Shown: one piece after another, positions 32,880 through 41,443 of the stretch
Position numbering within the stretch: the first letter of the stretch is position 1
Layout of the letters: each line of letters opens with the position of its first letter
Assembly: GCF_001942495.1 (NCBI RefSeq)
Contig: NZ_MKZS01000001.1
Coordinates: 3,735,613 to 3,799,612, forward strand
Direction: 5' to 3'
Source: Moorena bouillonii PNG
GTDB taxonomy: Bacteria; Cyanobacteriota; Cyanobacteriia; Cyanobacteriales; Coleofasciculaceae
Length of the DNA stretch: 64,000 nucleotides
Program-made: the position numbers and the translations under genes
Notes under the pieces: generated by a model
Database searches by the model: none
Seen by the model: the letters and a program-made list of their open reading frames with translations, nothing else
What the model was told of the DNA's origin: nothing

Positions 32880-33080
32880 ATGTCAAAATACTCTAACCAA
32901 AACTTCAAGAAACAACCTGTTGAGCACACTCTAAAAGGTCCTCGTCAAGCCGTAATCCATAGTATGCAAAGGTTTTATTCCCTTGGCTATGGGGAGATTG
33001 CCGACTGGAGCCCTCTGGAGCCTACTGAAACGCCAGGAGAAGTGAAGACAACCATGATGAAGTATTGGCTGTTGCCATAA
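32880..33080 (+). CDS. small conserved cyanobacterial protein
   Basis: A 66-aa protein. Its end, AVIHSMQRFYSLGYGEIADW followed by SPLEPTETPGEV, matches a pattern I know from many short cyanobacterial hypothetical proteins (...VIH..LY.LGYAEVGDWSP..PTPTPGEVM). There is no signal peptide and no cysteine. The ATG start is followed by a basic stretch (KYSNQNFKKQP). A hairpin with a T-run about 100 bases downstream would end its transcript. The function is unknown. Confidence 0.6.
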   Translation: MSKYSNQNFKKQPVEHTLKGPRQAVIHSMQRFYSLGYGEIADWSPLEPTETPGEVKTTMMKYWLLP

Positions 33081-33185
33081 CACTTTAAATTTATGGGGGG
33101 GAAACCCCCCGAGCCTTGGCTCCGGTCTGGTCAAAATAGGATCACATCAGGTTCAGTTTGGGAACTAAGTGACATAAGTCATTTA

Positions 33186-33222
33186 AATAGCCGTGGATAA
33201 TATTTCTACGGCTATTTTTTTT
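33186..33222 (+). terminator. rho-independent terminator
   Basis: The 9-bp stem aatagccgt (33186-33194) / acggctatt (33208-33216) is followed directly by a run of eight T. It lies downstream of the 66-aa gene. Confidence 0.85.
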
Positions 33223-33318
33223 ACAACTTACCCACTCAGCAATATTTAATGAGGACATGCTAAAACAGGGTTGGTATTCACCATAGTTATATCCAGCTTG
33301 TGCTGACAAGCATTATCT

Positions 33319-34014
33319 ATGCCAAATCTGACCCTGGAAAGGAATCCCTGTGTCTTAGTTGTAGAAAACGATCAAATATTGGCGGAACGGCTGAGTCAGG
33401 ACTTGAAAGAAGCAGGTTATCATACCGTCATTGCCCTTGATGCCGCCATTGCTTGCCATCAAGCTTGTGAACTCCAGCCAGCAATGGTGGTTGTGGATAG
33501 AGCCCTTTCAGGAGAATCAGGGCTGAGATTATGCGATCAGCTCAGACGTGAAGGCTCTCGCGTACCTGTAATCATGCTGATGGCTCATGACCGAGTAGAG
33601 GATCGAGTGGCTTGTATAGAAGCAGGGGCTGATGATTATTTCCTTAAACCCTATCGTACCGAGCCATTTGTAAAAATGGTGCGCCTTTATCTAGAGCCAA
33701 AAACAGGAGGCTCCGAGCAGCTTAGGTTTGGAGAACTAACGTTAGACCTAAGCCAGCGTAGAGCAATGCGCAATGGACGGGTCATTGATTTGACCATGAA
33801 AGAGTTTGAACTGCTCAAGTATTTGATCAGCCATCCGAGGGAAGTATTAACTCGCGAACAAATTTTGGAAAATGTTTGGGGTTATGACTTTATGGGAGAG
33901 TCCAATGTCATCGAAGTCTATATTCGCTATTTACGTCTCAAGATTGAAGATGAAGGTGAAAGGCGATTAATCCAGACGGTGCGTGGTGTTGGTTATGTGT
34001 TGCGGGAGGCTTAG
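33319..34014 (+). CDS. nblR: OmpR-type response regulator, NblR-like
   Basis: A 231-aa response regulator: receiver domain (~10-120) with acidic pocket E16/D18, phospho-acceptor D60 (MVVVDRALSGESGL) and K110 (FLKPYR), then an OmpR/PhoB winged-helix domain (TMKEFELLKYLISHPREVLT, VYIRYLRLKIED, TVRGVGYVLREA). Sequence features such as LSGESGLRLCDQLR and ADDYFLKPYRTEPF fit NblR, the regulator needed for phycobilisome degradation during starvation. No histidine kinase is next to it, which also fits NblR. RpaB-type regulators are the main alternative. It ends directly at a tandem-repeat block. Confidence 0.75.
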   Translation: MPNLTLERNPCVLVVENDQILAERLSQDLKEAGYHTVIALDAAIACHQACELQPAMVVVDRALSGESGLRLCDQLRREGSRVPVIMLMAHDRVEDRVACIEAGADDYFLKPYRTEPFVKMVRLYLEPKTGGSEQLRFGELTLDLSQRRAMRNGRVIDLTMKEFELLKYLISHPREVLTREQILENVWGYDFMGESNVIEVYIRYLRLKIEDEGERRLIQTVRGVGYVLREA

Positions 34015-34022
34015 GGTTGTGG

Positions 34023-34300
34023 GGTTGAAGGTTGTTCGCGTAGCGTGGCCAAAGGCCAAGGTTGAAGGTTGTTCGCGTAGCGTGGCCAAAGGCCAAGGTT
34101 GGAGGTTGTTCGCGTAGCGTGGCCAAAGGCCAAGGTTGAAGGTTGTTCGCGTAGCGTGGCCAAAGGCCAAGGTTGGAGGTTGTTCGCGTAGCGTGGCCAA
34201 AGGCCAAGGTTGAAGGTTGTTCGCGTAGCGTGGCCAAAGGCCAAGGTTGGAGGTTGGAGGTTGGAGGTTGGAGGTTGAAGGGTGGAGGTTGGAGCTTGAA
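34023..34300. repeat. 37-bp tandem repeat, six copies
   Basis: Six units of 37 bp built of a heptamer pair plus ttcgcgtagcgtggcc and aaaggccaag, followed by ggaggtt heptamers to ~34300. It starts directly behind the nblR-like stop codon. A 37-bp unit shifts frame at each copy, so all minus-strand frames stay open over ~100 codons without being genes. Confidence 0.93.
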
Positions 34301-34483
34301 CGGTGTTGGGTGAAACTATACTAGTGGCTGAGTAACCAATCAATGCCATGGTTCGCACTTCCCACTCCCGACTCCCGACTCCCGTTCCCCTCCTGGGAGG
34401 GGTTAGGGGTGGGTTCCGACTCCCGACTCCCGACTCCCCACTTCATACTTGATACTTGATACTTGATAATAGGGAAAAGGGCT

Positions 34484-35050
34484 ATGAAGTTTCAAATCAC
34501 TCTATGTTCAATAGCACTAAGTATTTTACTGATGGGCTGTTCAGCAGGGTCAGTTCCAGAAGACACTATAAATAGTAACTCTGTCAAATCTGGTCAACCG
34601 CCAGCAACAGCGCCATCAGTATCACAATCACCAACCAAATTAGGTCAAATGTTACCAATTTCTGCTGAAGCTGAAATCGCAGGTGAGCGGATTTCGCTGG
34701 AAGTGGCACAGACCCGTGAGCAAAAGGCAATGGGGTTGATGTATCGCCTATCTCTAGCACCGGATCGGGGCATGTTATTTGGCTTCTACCCACCACGACC
34801 TGTCAGCTTTTGGATGAAGAATGTTAAAATCGAGCTGGATATGGTCTTTCTAAGAAATGGGGAAGTAAAAGCGATCGCAAAATCTGTCCCCCCCTGCGAA
34901 ACCGATGAATGCCCTACCTATGGTCCAGGAATGAAAATTATTGACCAAGTGATTGAACTTCGTGGCGGACGTGCGGCTGAACTGGGTCTGAAAGTAGGTG
35001 ACCAGGTAAATGTCAAATTTCTGGATGGGAGTACTACCGCACCTAACTAA
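34484..35050 (+). CDS. DUF192 lipoprotein
   Basis: A 188-aa exported protein with one DUF192 domain. Seen: signal peptide MKFQITLCSIALSILLMGC with lipobox LMGC; a proline/serine linker to ~residue 65; then the DUF192 pattern AQTREQKAMGLMYR, GMLFGFYPPRPVSFWMKNV, DMVFLRNGEVKAIAKSVPPC, and a C-terminal GLKVGDQVNVKFL. The fold is known, the function is not. The ATG at 34484 (with AGGG upstream) is preferred over a TTG seven codons earlier because it gives a normal signal peptide. It is monocistronic between repeat arrays. Confidence 0.85.
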   Translation: MKFQITLCSIALSILLMGCSAGSVPEDTINSNSVKSGQPPATAPSVSQSPTKLGQMLPISAEAEIAGERISLEVAQTREQKAMGLMYRLSLAPDRGMLFGFYPPRPVSFWMKNVKIELDMVFLRNGEVKAIAKSVPPCETDECPTYGPGMKIIDQVIELRGGRAAELGLKVGDQVNVKFLDGSTTAPN

Positions 35051-35925
35051 TATAGCGCTACGCGCAAGTTAGAAGTCAGAAGTCAGAAGTCAGAAGTAAG
35101 CGATTACTTACGTTTCGGATCTATAGTTAAATGCTTACCTCTGTCGTGGGGCTTCTGGCGGATTAAGCTAAATTAGGGTAATCTTTCCTAAGACAGATGT
35201 AAAAATCTCGCAAATGACTATACCCTTGATTACTAATGGCTACCCTTGACATAATTAATCAAGGTTGGGAAAACAAGGGTAGGGGTGACGCTACTGAGTC
35301 TTAGCGGTGAATCGCTAAGTTGATGGTGTGAGAGAGTAGTCAGTTATAGCGTACGCCAGCCAAAGTTTTTAACTTGACAGACGCTTGTCACTCAAGCGCC
35401 TTAGGGAGTGTGTATTTAAAACTGTCGAATTTTGCTTGACTTAACCATATGAGCTACCAGGGTCTTGCCAACTCACTGTGTTGGCAAGGTCTAGGGGTGA
35501 TGCTAGTAGGGTATTTCATCTCGATACTGGAAAGAAAGCGATGCAGCGCCGACCTGCGGGGGTTTCCCCCATGAGCGACTGCATCAAGACACATAATATT
35601 GCTGTTCTAGGTTGACGAAAATCTCAGGTTGGCAGTGATTTAGGACACAGGTAATCAGCCTTGTAACCCTGAAAATTTACACAGGGGTACTAGAGTGCTA
35701 GTCCTGTCATCCTAAACCCTAGTCGGGTGATGATTGGGAAAGTTAACTCTTTTCCTATGGGATTAATTATCCTTAAAACCTGAAAATTACTGACTGTTTC
35801 TATGTCAGTTATAACCGACGCTTGTAATTTCCTAGTGGACAGATGAGATAGTGGCTACTGATGGTTTACACATTCAGATTACTAATTCCAAAATAGAGCC
35901 TATTAAAGGAGGTGAAAGACAACTA
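35051..35925. other. 875-bp intergenic region
   Basis: No gene seen. It holds four agaagtc heptamers (35072-35098), a perfect 9-bp hairpin cttgccaac/gttggcaag (35464-35488), and one full dispersed palindromic repeat (35535-35590). It is the leader region of the DUF2949 gene at its right end. Confidence 0.6.
35535..35590 (+). repeat. dispersed palindromic repeat, full copy
   Basis: Starts aaagcgatgcagcgc, has a gggggtttccccc centre and ends gactgcatcaagac. It is the best uninterrupted copy of the family also at 2247-2300 (opposite strand), 4801-4904, 20933-20972 and 44998-45054. Confidence 0.8.
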
Positions 35926-36117
35926 ATGGCACCAAAAACCTATACAAAATTCTTGCATTTTCTCCAAGAAGAGTTAGCAATTTCAAGAGATTCTATTGCG
36001 ATCGCACTAAGACACCGGGAACAAGACCCAGGACTTTTGCCAATGATTCTTTGGCAGTACGGTTTGGTAACTCTGGAGCAATTAGATAAAATTTATGACT
36101 GGTTGGAAACAGCCTAA
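35926..36117 (+). CDS. DUF2949 domain protein
   Basis: A 63-aa protein made of one DUF2949 domain, a small helical family restricted to cyanobacteria and of unknown role. Seen: FLHFLQEELAISRDSIAIALR, then EQDPGLLPMILWQYGLVTLEQLDKIYDWLE. A strong aaaggaggt about 12 bases before the ATG at 35926 decides the start; a GTG at 35851 would add 25 non-conserved residues. A terminator hairpin follows at 36237. Confidence 0.85.
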   Translation: MAPKTYTKFLHFLQEELAISRDSIAIALRHREQDPGLLPMILWQYGLVTLEQLDKIYDWLETA

Positions 36118-36236
36118 AGCCTGAGCCATGAGGGAGGAGTAGGCAATCTATGTCTAAGGAGCTATGTCTTTGGGTTAAAATATCCCTAAGACAAATTTAT
36201 AATTCTACTTTGTGCTTCATTATTGATCCCCTTATC

Positions 36237-36271
36237 AAAAAGAGCGGTTTCATGAGCAACTCGCTCTTTTT
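36237..36271 (+). terminator. rho-independent terminator
   Basis: The 10-bp stem aaaaagagcg / cgctcttttt closes with a T-run. It lies downstream of the DUF2949 gene. Confidence 0.8.
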
Positions 36272-36345
36272 GTTAGATATTGATTATCCGAATGTAAGTA
36301 TTAATGTAACTATTCAGCCTACTGCTATCAGCTATCAGCCATTCA

Positions 36346-36496
36346 TATAGCCTTTGTATCATCGGTTGTGAAAATACTCCCAAAGGCTAAGAGGCAAGAG
36401 GCAAGAGGCAAGAGGCAAGAGGGGAAAGAGATACTCAGTTTTATTGTCCAATAAAAAAAGACCATACAGGTTTACATCTCAAATACAAACGCTATA
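36346..36496. repeat. inverted-repeat element enclosing gaggcaa units
   Basis: The ends are tatagcctttgtat at the left and the complement of tatagcgtttgtat at the right. The interior holds at least four gaggcaa heptamers (36389-36421). It is one of a set of four elements with tatagc ends. Confidence 0.6.
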
Positions 36497-36568
36497 GTAT
36501 GCCTGTAGCCCTTCAGCGGACTGCTGATAGTTAAATGCTTACAATGAAAGTCCACATGAACTATTCCT

Positions 36569-36651
36569 CTTCTGTCATTTTGGGACAATCGAACGAATTT
36601 GCGTCATTTCAGCCTACGAAAAATCAAGGTCTGACCCCAGTTTGACAGAAG
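36569..36651. repeat. 83-bp element with 9-bp perfect ends
   Basis: cttctgtca (36569-36577) and tgacagaag (36643-36651) are exact complements and continue imperfectly inward (tttggg/cccagt). It could be a minimal MITE or a hairpin. Confidence 0.45.
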
Positions 36652-36656
36652 AAGGC

Positions 36657-36806
36657 TATAGCGGGTTCTAACCTAATGAGGTACACAGGATTTTTTCCCT
36701 GTTCCCGATTCCCGATTCCCGATTCCCGATTCCCGATTCCCCATTACCTATTACCTATTACCTATTACCCAAAAATTTGTACATCACCTAATTGAAAACT
36801 GCTATA
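36657..36806. repeat. inverted-repeat element enclosing gattccc units
   Basis: The ends are tatagcgggttctaacctaatgaggtaca (left, spelled here in two parts: tatagcgggttc, taacctaatgaggtaca) and a right end whose complement reads tatagcagttttcaattagg. The interior is gattccc heptamers followed by acctatt units. It ends ~40 bases before the gene at 36849. Confidence 0.65.
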
Positions 36807-36848
36807 GTCATAATGGGTAGTTAAGATAACTAATGGGGTTGTACTACT

Positions 36849-37202
36849 TTGAAACGAACAATCGTAATACTCACTTTTGGCTTAATCTTAGGAATTTTGA
36901 TCTCACAGTTTATTCCACCAGCCACAGCTTCTATAACTGTTGTAGAATCGCGGATTTCTTCTGTTGAATCTGAGATAATTAACTTGAGATTTAAACTCAA
37001 TCAGTTAGAGACTCAGTTACGTCAGGTCAACCAGTCAGTTCCTGATAGTAATCGACCCAGTCAACACCAGGGACCATCACCAACTGATACCTATAGCAGG
37101 GTAGAAGCTGATCACCCCATGTTTAAGCGTCTCGCTACTTTAGTAATAGAACTCAAGGAACGGGTTAATCGATTAGAAGAAGAGGTATTACCAAAAGAAT
37201 GA
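36849..37202 (+). CDS. small exported coiled-coil protein
   Basis: A 117-aa protein, family not recognised. Seen: a TTG start followed by basic KR and a hydrophobic signal segment (TIVILTFGLILGILISQFI, cleavage or anchor near PPATA), then a coiled coil of ~30 residues (VESRISSVESEIINLRFKLN, QLETQLRQVNQ), a polar S/P/Q-rich linker, and a second helix (LATLVIELKERVNRLEEEVL). It is probably periplasmic or membrane-anchored and dimeric. The start is uncertain because no ATG fits. The stop runs straight into a heptamer array. Confidence 0.6.
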   Translation: MKRTIVILTFGLILGILISQFIPPATASITVVESRISSVESEIINLRFKLNQLETQLRQVNQSVPDSNRPSQHQGPSPTDTYSRVEADHPMFKRLATLVIELKERVNRLEEEVLPKE

Positions 37203-37366
37203 AGAATGAAGAATGAAGAATGAAGAATGAAGAATGAAGAATGAAGAATTAAGAATGAAGAATTAAGAATGAAGAATTAAGAATGGAAACTTCTAACTTC
37301 TAACTTCTAACTTCTAACTTCTAACTTCTAACTTCTAACTTCTAACTTCTAACTTCTAACTTCTCT
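37201..37366. repeat. two adjacent heptamer arrays (gaatgaa, cttctaa)
   Basis: About ten gaatgaa/gaattaa units (to ~37285) are followed by a dozen cttctaa units. The second array reaches into the stop codon region of the endonuclease V gene, so the repeat supplies its last codons or stop. Confidence 0.92.
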
Positions 37367-38021
37367 TTGATGCTAGTTGATCTGCCCAGCGAGTTGTTTC
37401 TGGTAATCGATACTTAGATGTGCAGCGCAACACATAATCAATTGCTGTGGGTAAGCTGATGCGATGACCAATGGAAACATAGACTGGCTTAACTCCAGTC
37501 CGAGTACGCACAACGGCTCCAATGATTTCTCCATCATGGCTCAACGGTTGCCAATTACCTTTGTTTTCGGGCAACTCCTCATGATAACCAATGAATCGGG
37601 ACTTAGCCACACCAATGGTGGGAATATCTGTCAGTACCCCCAGATGGCAGGCAAGACCAAACCGACGAGGATGGGCAATTCCCTGACCATCACACAAAAT
37701 TAAGTCAGGGATAATGCTAATTTTTTCCAAAGCATCCAGTACTACAGGGACTTCTCGGAATGATAGGAAGCCTGGTACATAGGGAAAGGTAGTGGGTCTC
37801 GATGCGATCGCATTTTCCCTCAGCTGCAAGTCGGGAAAGCTTAAAACTGCTACTGCTGCCTGTGATATAGCGCCATCCTCCTCAAAACCTACATCTACAC
37901 CCGCAACATACTGCACTTCCCCCAAGTGATCTTCACAAATTACCTCAGGTTGTAGTTGTTGTTGAATTGCTTTAGCTTCTTCACTATTGACTGGCCAAGG
38001 GTGGCGTTGTTGGATCTCCAT
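37356..38021 (-). CDS. nfi: endonuclease V (deoxyinosine 3' endonuclease)
   Basis: A 221-aa DNA repair enzyme that nicks DNA one base 3' of deoxyinosine. Seen: [12 protein letters not shown] with the catalytic D of strand 1, [13 protein letters not shown] (the PYIP wedge that reads inosine), [22 protein letters not shown] with the second D, and [10 protein letters not shown] with the catalytic K. Length and order match E. coli Nfi. The ATG start is clear. The 3' end sits in the cttctaa array, which may have replaced the original last residues. Confidence 0.93.
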   Translation of the reverse strand: MEIQQRHPWPVNSEEAKAIQQQLQPEVICEDHLGEVQYVAGVDVGFEEDGAISQAAVAVLSFPDLQLRENAIASRPTTFPYVPGFLSFREVPVVLDALEKISIIPDLILCDGQGIAHPRRFGLACHLGVLTDIPTIGVAKSRFIGYHEELPENKGNWQPLSHDGEIIGAVVRTRTGVKPVYVSIGHRISLPTAIDYVLRCTSKYRLPETTRWADQLASKRS

Positions 38022-38039
38022 AGTGATTTTATGATTGGT

Positions 38040-38143
38040 ATAGGGCTACGCGCAATGGCATTGGCAAGAGGCAAGAGGCAAAAGTTCACTACAAAAGCAA
38101 ATGAGCTTTTATCAATGTCCTAACTTTAATGCGTAGTGCTATA
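38040..38143. repeat. inverted-repeat element with gaggcaa units
   Basis: The left end tatagggctacgcgcaat and the complement of the right end (tatagcactacgcattaa) form an imperfect inverted repeat around two or three gaggcaa units. It is similar in design to the elements at 36346 and 36657. Confidence 0.5.
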
Positions 38144-38205
38144 TGTGGAAATTTTCCATTTCCTGGCGCAACATAAACGATGATTAATTATAATCAATTA
38201 ATTAA

Positions 38206-38910
38206 TTAACTAGATTCGCTCCAACTGATATCAAAACGCTGGCGCAAGATAAATTCTGCGATCGCTAAATCCACTGGGGTAGTTACCTTCAAATTCGTCT
38301 CCTCCCCTTCCACAATCTTGACTGGCAAGCTGCACCGTTCAAACAAAGCTGCATCATCCGTAACTTCCCAGCCAGCCTTACGTCCTTGGTCATGGCACTG
38401 TTTCAACAACTTCACCTCAAATCCCTGGGGTGTCTGTGCTGCCCACAATCCTTTCCGATCCGGTGTATCTTGAACAAGATTGGCTTCATCCACCACTTTA
38501 ATGGTATCCTTAACTGGCACAGCGGCAATTAGACCGGGACAAGCCATTAGGACTTCGGCACACCGTGCCAGTAACTCAGGGGTAGCTAAGCATCTAGCAC
38601 CATCGTGAATCAACACCCTTTCGGCTTCTGCTGGTAAAGCCTGCAAGCCATTATAGACAGATTCTTGCCGTGTTTCCCCCCCCTCAATCAACTCCACAGG
38701 TTTAGATAGGGCAAGTTCAGCTAGAATTGCTTTAAACTCTGGCGAGTCATAGGGTTGTCCGATGATCCCAATCCAGCTAATACTACTAGCTTTCTCTGCT
38801 GCTAGTAGCGTCCAAGCAAGTATTGGTTTACCTAGAAGTGTTAAAAGAAGCTTATTGCGATCGCTCCCCATCCGTCGTCCCATTCCGGCTGCTGGAATTA
38901 ATAAATGCAC
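38206..38910 (-). CDS. ispD: 2-C-methyl-D-erythritol 4-phosphate cytidylyltransferase
   Basis: A 234-aa enzyme of the MEP isoprenoid pathway that joins CTP and methylerythritol phosphate. Seen: the nucleotide-binding PAAGMGRRMGSDRNKLLL at the N-terminus, GGETRQESVYNGL (~77-89), VLIHDGARCLATPELL (~100-115), VPVKDTIKVV (~136), AAQTPQGF (~160), and TDDAALFE (~187) with metal and substrate residues in place. The length is normal. It is solitary. The divergent GT9 gene starts 126 bases away. Confidence 0.95.
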   Translation of the reverse strand: MHLLIPAAGMGRRMGSDRNKLLLTLLGKPILAWTLLAAEKASSISWIGIIGQPYDSPEFKAILAELALSKPVELIEGGETRQESVYNGLQALPAEAERVLIHDGARCLATPELLARCAEVLMACPGLIAAVPVKDTIKVVDEANLVQDTPDRKGLWAAQTPQGFEVKLLKQCHDQGRKAGWEVTDDAALFERCSLPVKIVEGEETNLKVTTPVDLAIAEFILRQRFDISWSESS

Positions 38911-39036
38911 GATTTTCTACCTCTTAGCTCCTGCTTCATGGCTGAGCTTAGGATACTATGCCCTGGATAGAATCAGAATTAGTCGTTCCAGCGTCAAGTT
39001 AAAATTAAGCTGATCCGTAAGCTCAAGTAATTTGAG

Positions 39037-39999
39037 ATGAGAATACTAGCCCTTGTCCCTGGTGGAATTGGCGACCAAATCCTGTTCTTTCCCACCCTCT
39101 CACAACTAAAACAGTATTATCCCAAAGCTGAGATTGACGTTATTGTGGAACCGCGAGCCAAGGGGGCTTATCGGGTTTGTCAGTCAGTCGATGAAGTCCT
39201 AACCTTTGATTTTAAAGACCGCAATGGTCTCGCAGATTTTGGTAACTTGTTGGGAGTGATCCGCGATCGCGAGTACGATGCTGCGATGACCCTGGGACGT
39301 CGGTGGTCAGTTGGGCTGTTGCTCTGGATGACTGGTATTGTGCGTCGAATTGGTTACCAAGCTGGTTCAAGGGATTTGTTTTTTACCAACCCTGTGCCCC
39401 TAAAAACTGAGCAGTATGCTGCCCATATGTACCACGACTTACTACTAGGTTTCGGTATTAACGTTCCTTGTCAAGAACTCGCGGTTAGGGTTCCCAAATC
39501 AGATATTGAGTGGGCAGAAGCTCAACAGCAACAGCTAGACATTCCAGAAATTGGCTACATTCTTATTCATGGCGGTTCTAGTAAACTCGCTCTGTCCCAA
39601 GGAATTGATAAAATCTACCCAGTTGAGAAATGGCAGCAGATTGTTGAGGACATTCGCCAAAAACAACCCGATCTACCCATTGTCTTGCTAAAAGGGCCAG
39701 AGGATGCAGAATGGTGCCAGGCTATGATGGAGTACCATCGTGACCTCAAAGTTACTGCTCCAGAAGATATTGGGAAATTGGCAGCCATGATTGCTGGTGC
39801 TAATTTGATGCTGTGTACCGATAGTGCACCGATGCATCTAGCTGTAGCTGTTGGTACTCCTACCATTGCCTTGTTTGGTCCGACAGAGGCCAAAAAACTA
39901 CTACCTGTCAAGGAGGGGGTATACGGTATTCAATCACCTACCGGTCGGATTGCTGATATCAAACCGGAAACTGTATTAGAGCAAATTTGGGGTAGCTAA
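39037..39999 (+). CDS. glycosyltransferase family 9 (heptosyltransferase-like)
   Basis: A 320-aa GT-B glycosyltransferase of family 9, the group of ADP-heptose:LPS heptosyltransferases. Seen: MRILALVPGGIGDQILFFPTL at the start (the GxxGD glycine loop), YDAAMTLGRRWSVGLLLW in the first half, ILIHGGSS, and the family's donor-binding end LMLCTDSAPMHLAVAVGTPT with ALFGPTEAKK. Cyanobacterial GT9 proteins probably build LPS or other surface glycans; the real donor is unknown since heptose is rare in cyanobacterial LPS. It is a single gene. Confidence 0.9.
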   Translation: MRILALVPGGIGDQILFFPTLSQLKQYYPKAEIDVIVEPRAKGAYRVCQSVDEVLTFDFKDRNGLADFGNLLGVIRDREYDAAMTLGRRWSVGLLLWMTGIVRRIGYQAGSRDLFFTNPVPLKTEQYAAHMYHDLLLGFGINVPCQELAVRVPKSDIEWAEAQQQQLDIPEIGYILIHGGSSKLALSQGIDKIYPVEKWQQIVEDIRQKQPDLPIVLLKGPEDAEWCQAMMEYHRDLKVTAPEDIGKLAAMIAGANLMLCTDSAPMHLAVAVGTPTIALFGPTEAKKLLPVKEGVYGIQSPTGRIADIKPETVLEQIWGS

Positions 40000-40246
40000 T
40001 AGGTTCCCAGTATTTCTTGAAAAAGTAATCAAGGTGCTTTTCTGTTATCCCCAAAATCTGTTGAGGATGGAAAGCTGACGCTATAGGGGTTGATTGAGAT
40101 GATCATCAACCCGATGTGACATTATACTTTGCACAGCCATAAGCTGCCCATTCATAGTATTTCTTATGCCAAGATAGCGTTTCTTATACTGATGAGCCTC
40201 CACTCCATCTCCCCATCTCCCTATCCATCTTATTTATCATGGGTAT

Positions 40247-40750
40247 TCAACCAGACTTGATATCACCCCCTGAGGTTTCGATCAGATCAAACAAAGTATC
40301 ATCAAGTTCATAGCCGAGTAACTGAGCCATCGACTTGAGGCGGGATGGGCTCTGTATACCCCACTGCTTTAACCATTGAGTAAGTACAAATATCTTCTGC
40401 ATCACAAAAATTTCTAAGGCTTCAGAGTTGTACTGGATGCCTTCTGTACGATTAAATTGGTGAGGCACTAGCATAGCAGTATAGCGGACGAATTCCCCAG
40501 ATTTCCAATCTAGTAGAAAAGGTAACCAGGGATAGGTAGCATCCAAGCGCACAAACCATAACCGCACCTCTGGGATTTCTGAGAATTCCCGAGGATCCTC
40601 AGGATCGCAATCAAAATCAATCTTAAAGCCTAGCTGCTGCTCATAGTTTGCGATCGCACCGTCTTGCAGCCACGTTTCAATCAATGTCTGAGCTGGAGAC
40701 AAGTCTAAGGTTTGGAAATGGTTAGTATTTAAGGAAATGATTGTAGTCAC
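40247..40750 (-). CDS. crr6: CRR6 family NDH-1 (NdhI) maturation factor
   Basis: A 167-aa protein of the CRR6/DUF1817 family. In Arabidopsis and Synechocystis CRR6 is needed to mature NdhI for the NDH-1 complex of photosynthetic membranes. Seen: the family core RLDATYPWLPFLLDWKSGEF, VRYTAMLVPHQFNRTEGIQY, and SEALEIFVMQKIFVLTQWLK, with normal length. It has no membrane segment; it acts as a soluble assembly factor. It lies convergent to the GT9 gene, and its upstream side faces the 6S RNA candidate. Confidence 0.9.
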   Translation of the reverse strand: MTTIISLNTNHFQTLDLSPAQTLIETWLQDGAIANYEQQLGFKIDFDCDPEDPREFSEIPEVRLWFVRLDATYPWLPFLLDWKSGEFVRYTAMLVPHQFNRTEGIQYNSEALEIFVMQKIFVLTQWLKQWGIQSPSRLKSMAQLLGYELDDTLFDLIETSGGDIKSG

Positions 40751-40834
40751 GCAATAGTTCCAATATCAATAAAATCAGTCAAGTCTTACACTATTTTCTC
40801 CTGCTAGGCATTTCCGTGCTCAAACACCTAGATG

Positions 40835-40863
40835 TTGCAGATATTTTGAGCAACTACTACAAT
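40835..40863 (+). promoter_or_regulatory. sigma-70-type promoter of the 6S RNA candidate
   Basis: TTGCAG (40835-40840), a 17-base spacer, and TACAAT (40858-40863) would start transcription near 40870, two bases before the closing stem of the structured RNA. Confidence 0.6.
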
Positions 40864-40869
40864 AGAGTC

Positions 40870-41062
40870 AGCAGGTTTTACTGGGAAGTTGGTGACTGCC
40901 AATAGTGTTTTTTGATCTATGCTCATGTATATAAGGGAACTAATCGGATTTGCGGCAGTAGACTGGGAAAATACCCAGAAACTTCAAGCGAGATTCGACG
41001 GTGCCCACCTGGTTAGCCAGGTCATAAACTGAGGTAAGACGGCTTCTTGGTGAACCTGTAGG
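40870..41062 (+). ncRNA. ssaA: 6S RNA candidate
   Basis: An RNA of ~187-190 bases that binds RNA polymerase holoenzyme would fit here. The ends pair: caggtt (40872-40877) with aacctg (41053-41058), then, after a small bulge, actgggaa (40880-40887) with ttcttggt (41044-41051) including G-U pairs. Inside, gcggcagtagactggg and gacggtgcccacctgg are blocks I associate with 6S RNA; ctggg/cccag and acctgg/ccaggt make internal hairpins. Size, closed ends, a good promoter 7 bases upstream and lack of coding frames all agree. The name is by recognition and fold, not by search. Confidence 0.7.
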
Positions 41063-41063
41063 A

Positions 41064-41082
41064 TCAGACAATCATCGTCTGA
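41064..41082 (+). terminator. hairpin behind the 6S RNA candidate
   Basis: tcagac (41064-41069) pairs with gtctga (41077-41082). No T-run follows, so it may be a processing or stability hairpin rather than a classical terminator. Confidence 0.35.
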
Positions 41083-41443
41083 AGGATGTGTGACTAGTGA
41101 TCGGCAACTAGTGATCGGCAACTGGTAAGTAATAACCTAAATACAGGAATTGGCTGAAAAAGTTAGTGGACAGTAGGCAAAAGTATCACAAAGCTTGGCC
41201 ATTGCCTCAAGTAATTTGCTATTTTATGGCGCTCACGGGATATTCCGTCAGATCTTTGGGAGATACCCCCTGGGTGCGATGGCATCTTGCCTTGGCGATC
41301 TAGGGTCTGCCTTTGGTAGACTTTGGTAGCTAAAAAGTATCGGAACCTAGCGGAGAAATCTAGACCTATACTAGTCTAGCTCTTACTTTCCTCGAAAGCT
41401 AATAGCTAATTAGTTAGGAGGTTTGAGTATAAATCAAAACTAT

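Larger units (their letters stand above)
36118..36848. other. 731-bp intergenic region with three inverted-repeat elements
   Basis: No gene supported. In order it holds a terminator (36237-36271), an inverted-repeat element with gaggcaa units (36346-36496), a small element with ends cttctgtca/tgacagaag (36569-36651), and an inverted-repeat element with gattccc units (36657-36806). The promoter of the 36849 gene must lie in the last of these or just past it. Confidence 0.6.

Noticed and set aside
33096-33112. A ggggggg-aaa-cccccc hairpin as terminator of the 66-aa gene
   Set aside because: No T-run follows; the hairpin at 33186-33222 is the better terminator.
33938-34358. Three overlapping minus-strand frames of 77-115 codons
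   Set aside because: They lie in the 37-bp tandem repeat, which keeps all frames open; codons follow the repeat, not a protein.
36150-36350. A 66-codon plus-strand frame behind the DUF2949 gene
   Set aside because: It contains a rho-independent terminator hairpin and shows no conserved pattern.
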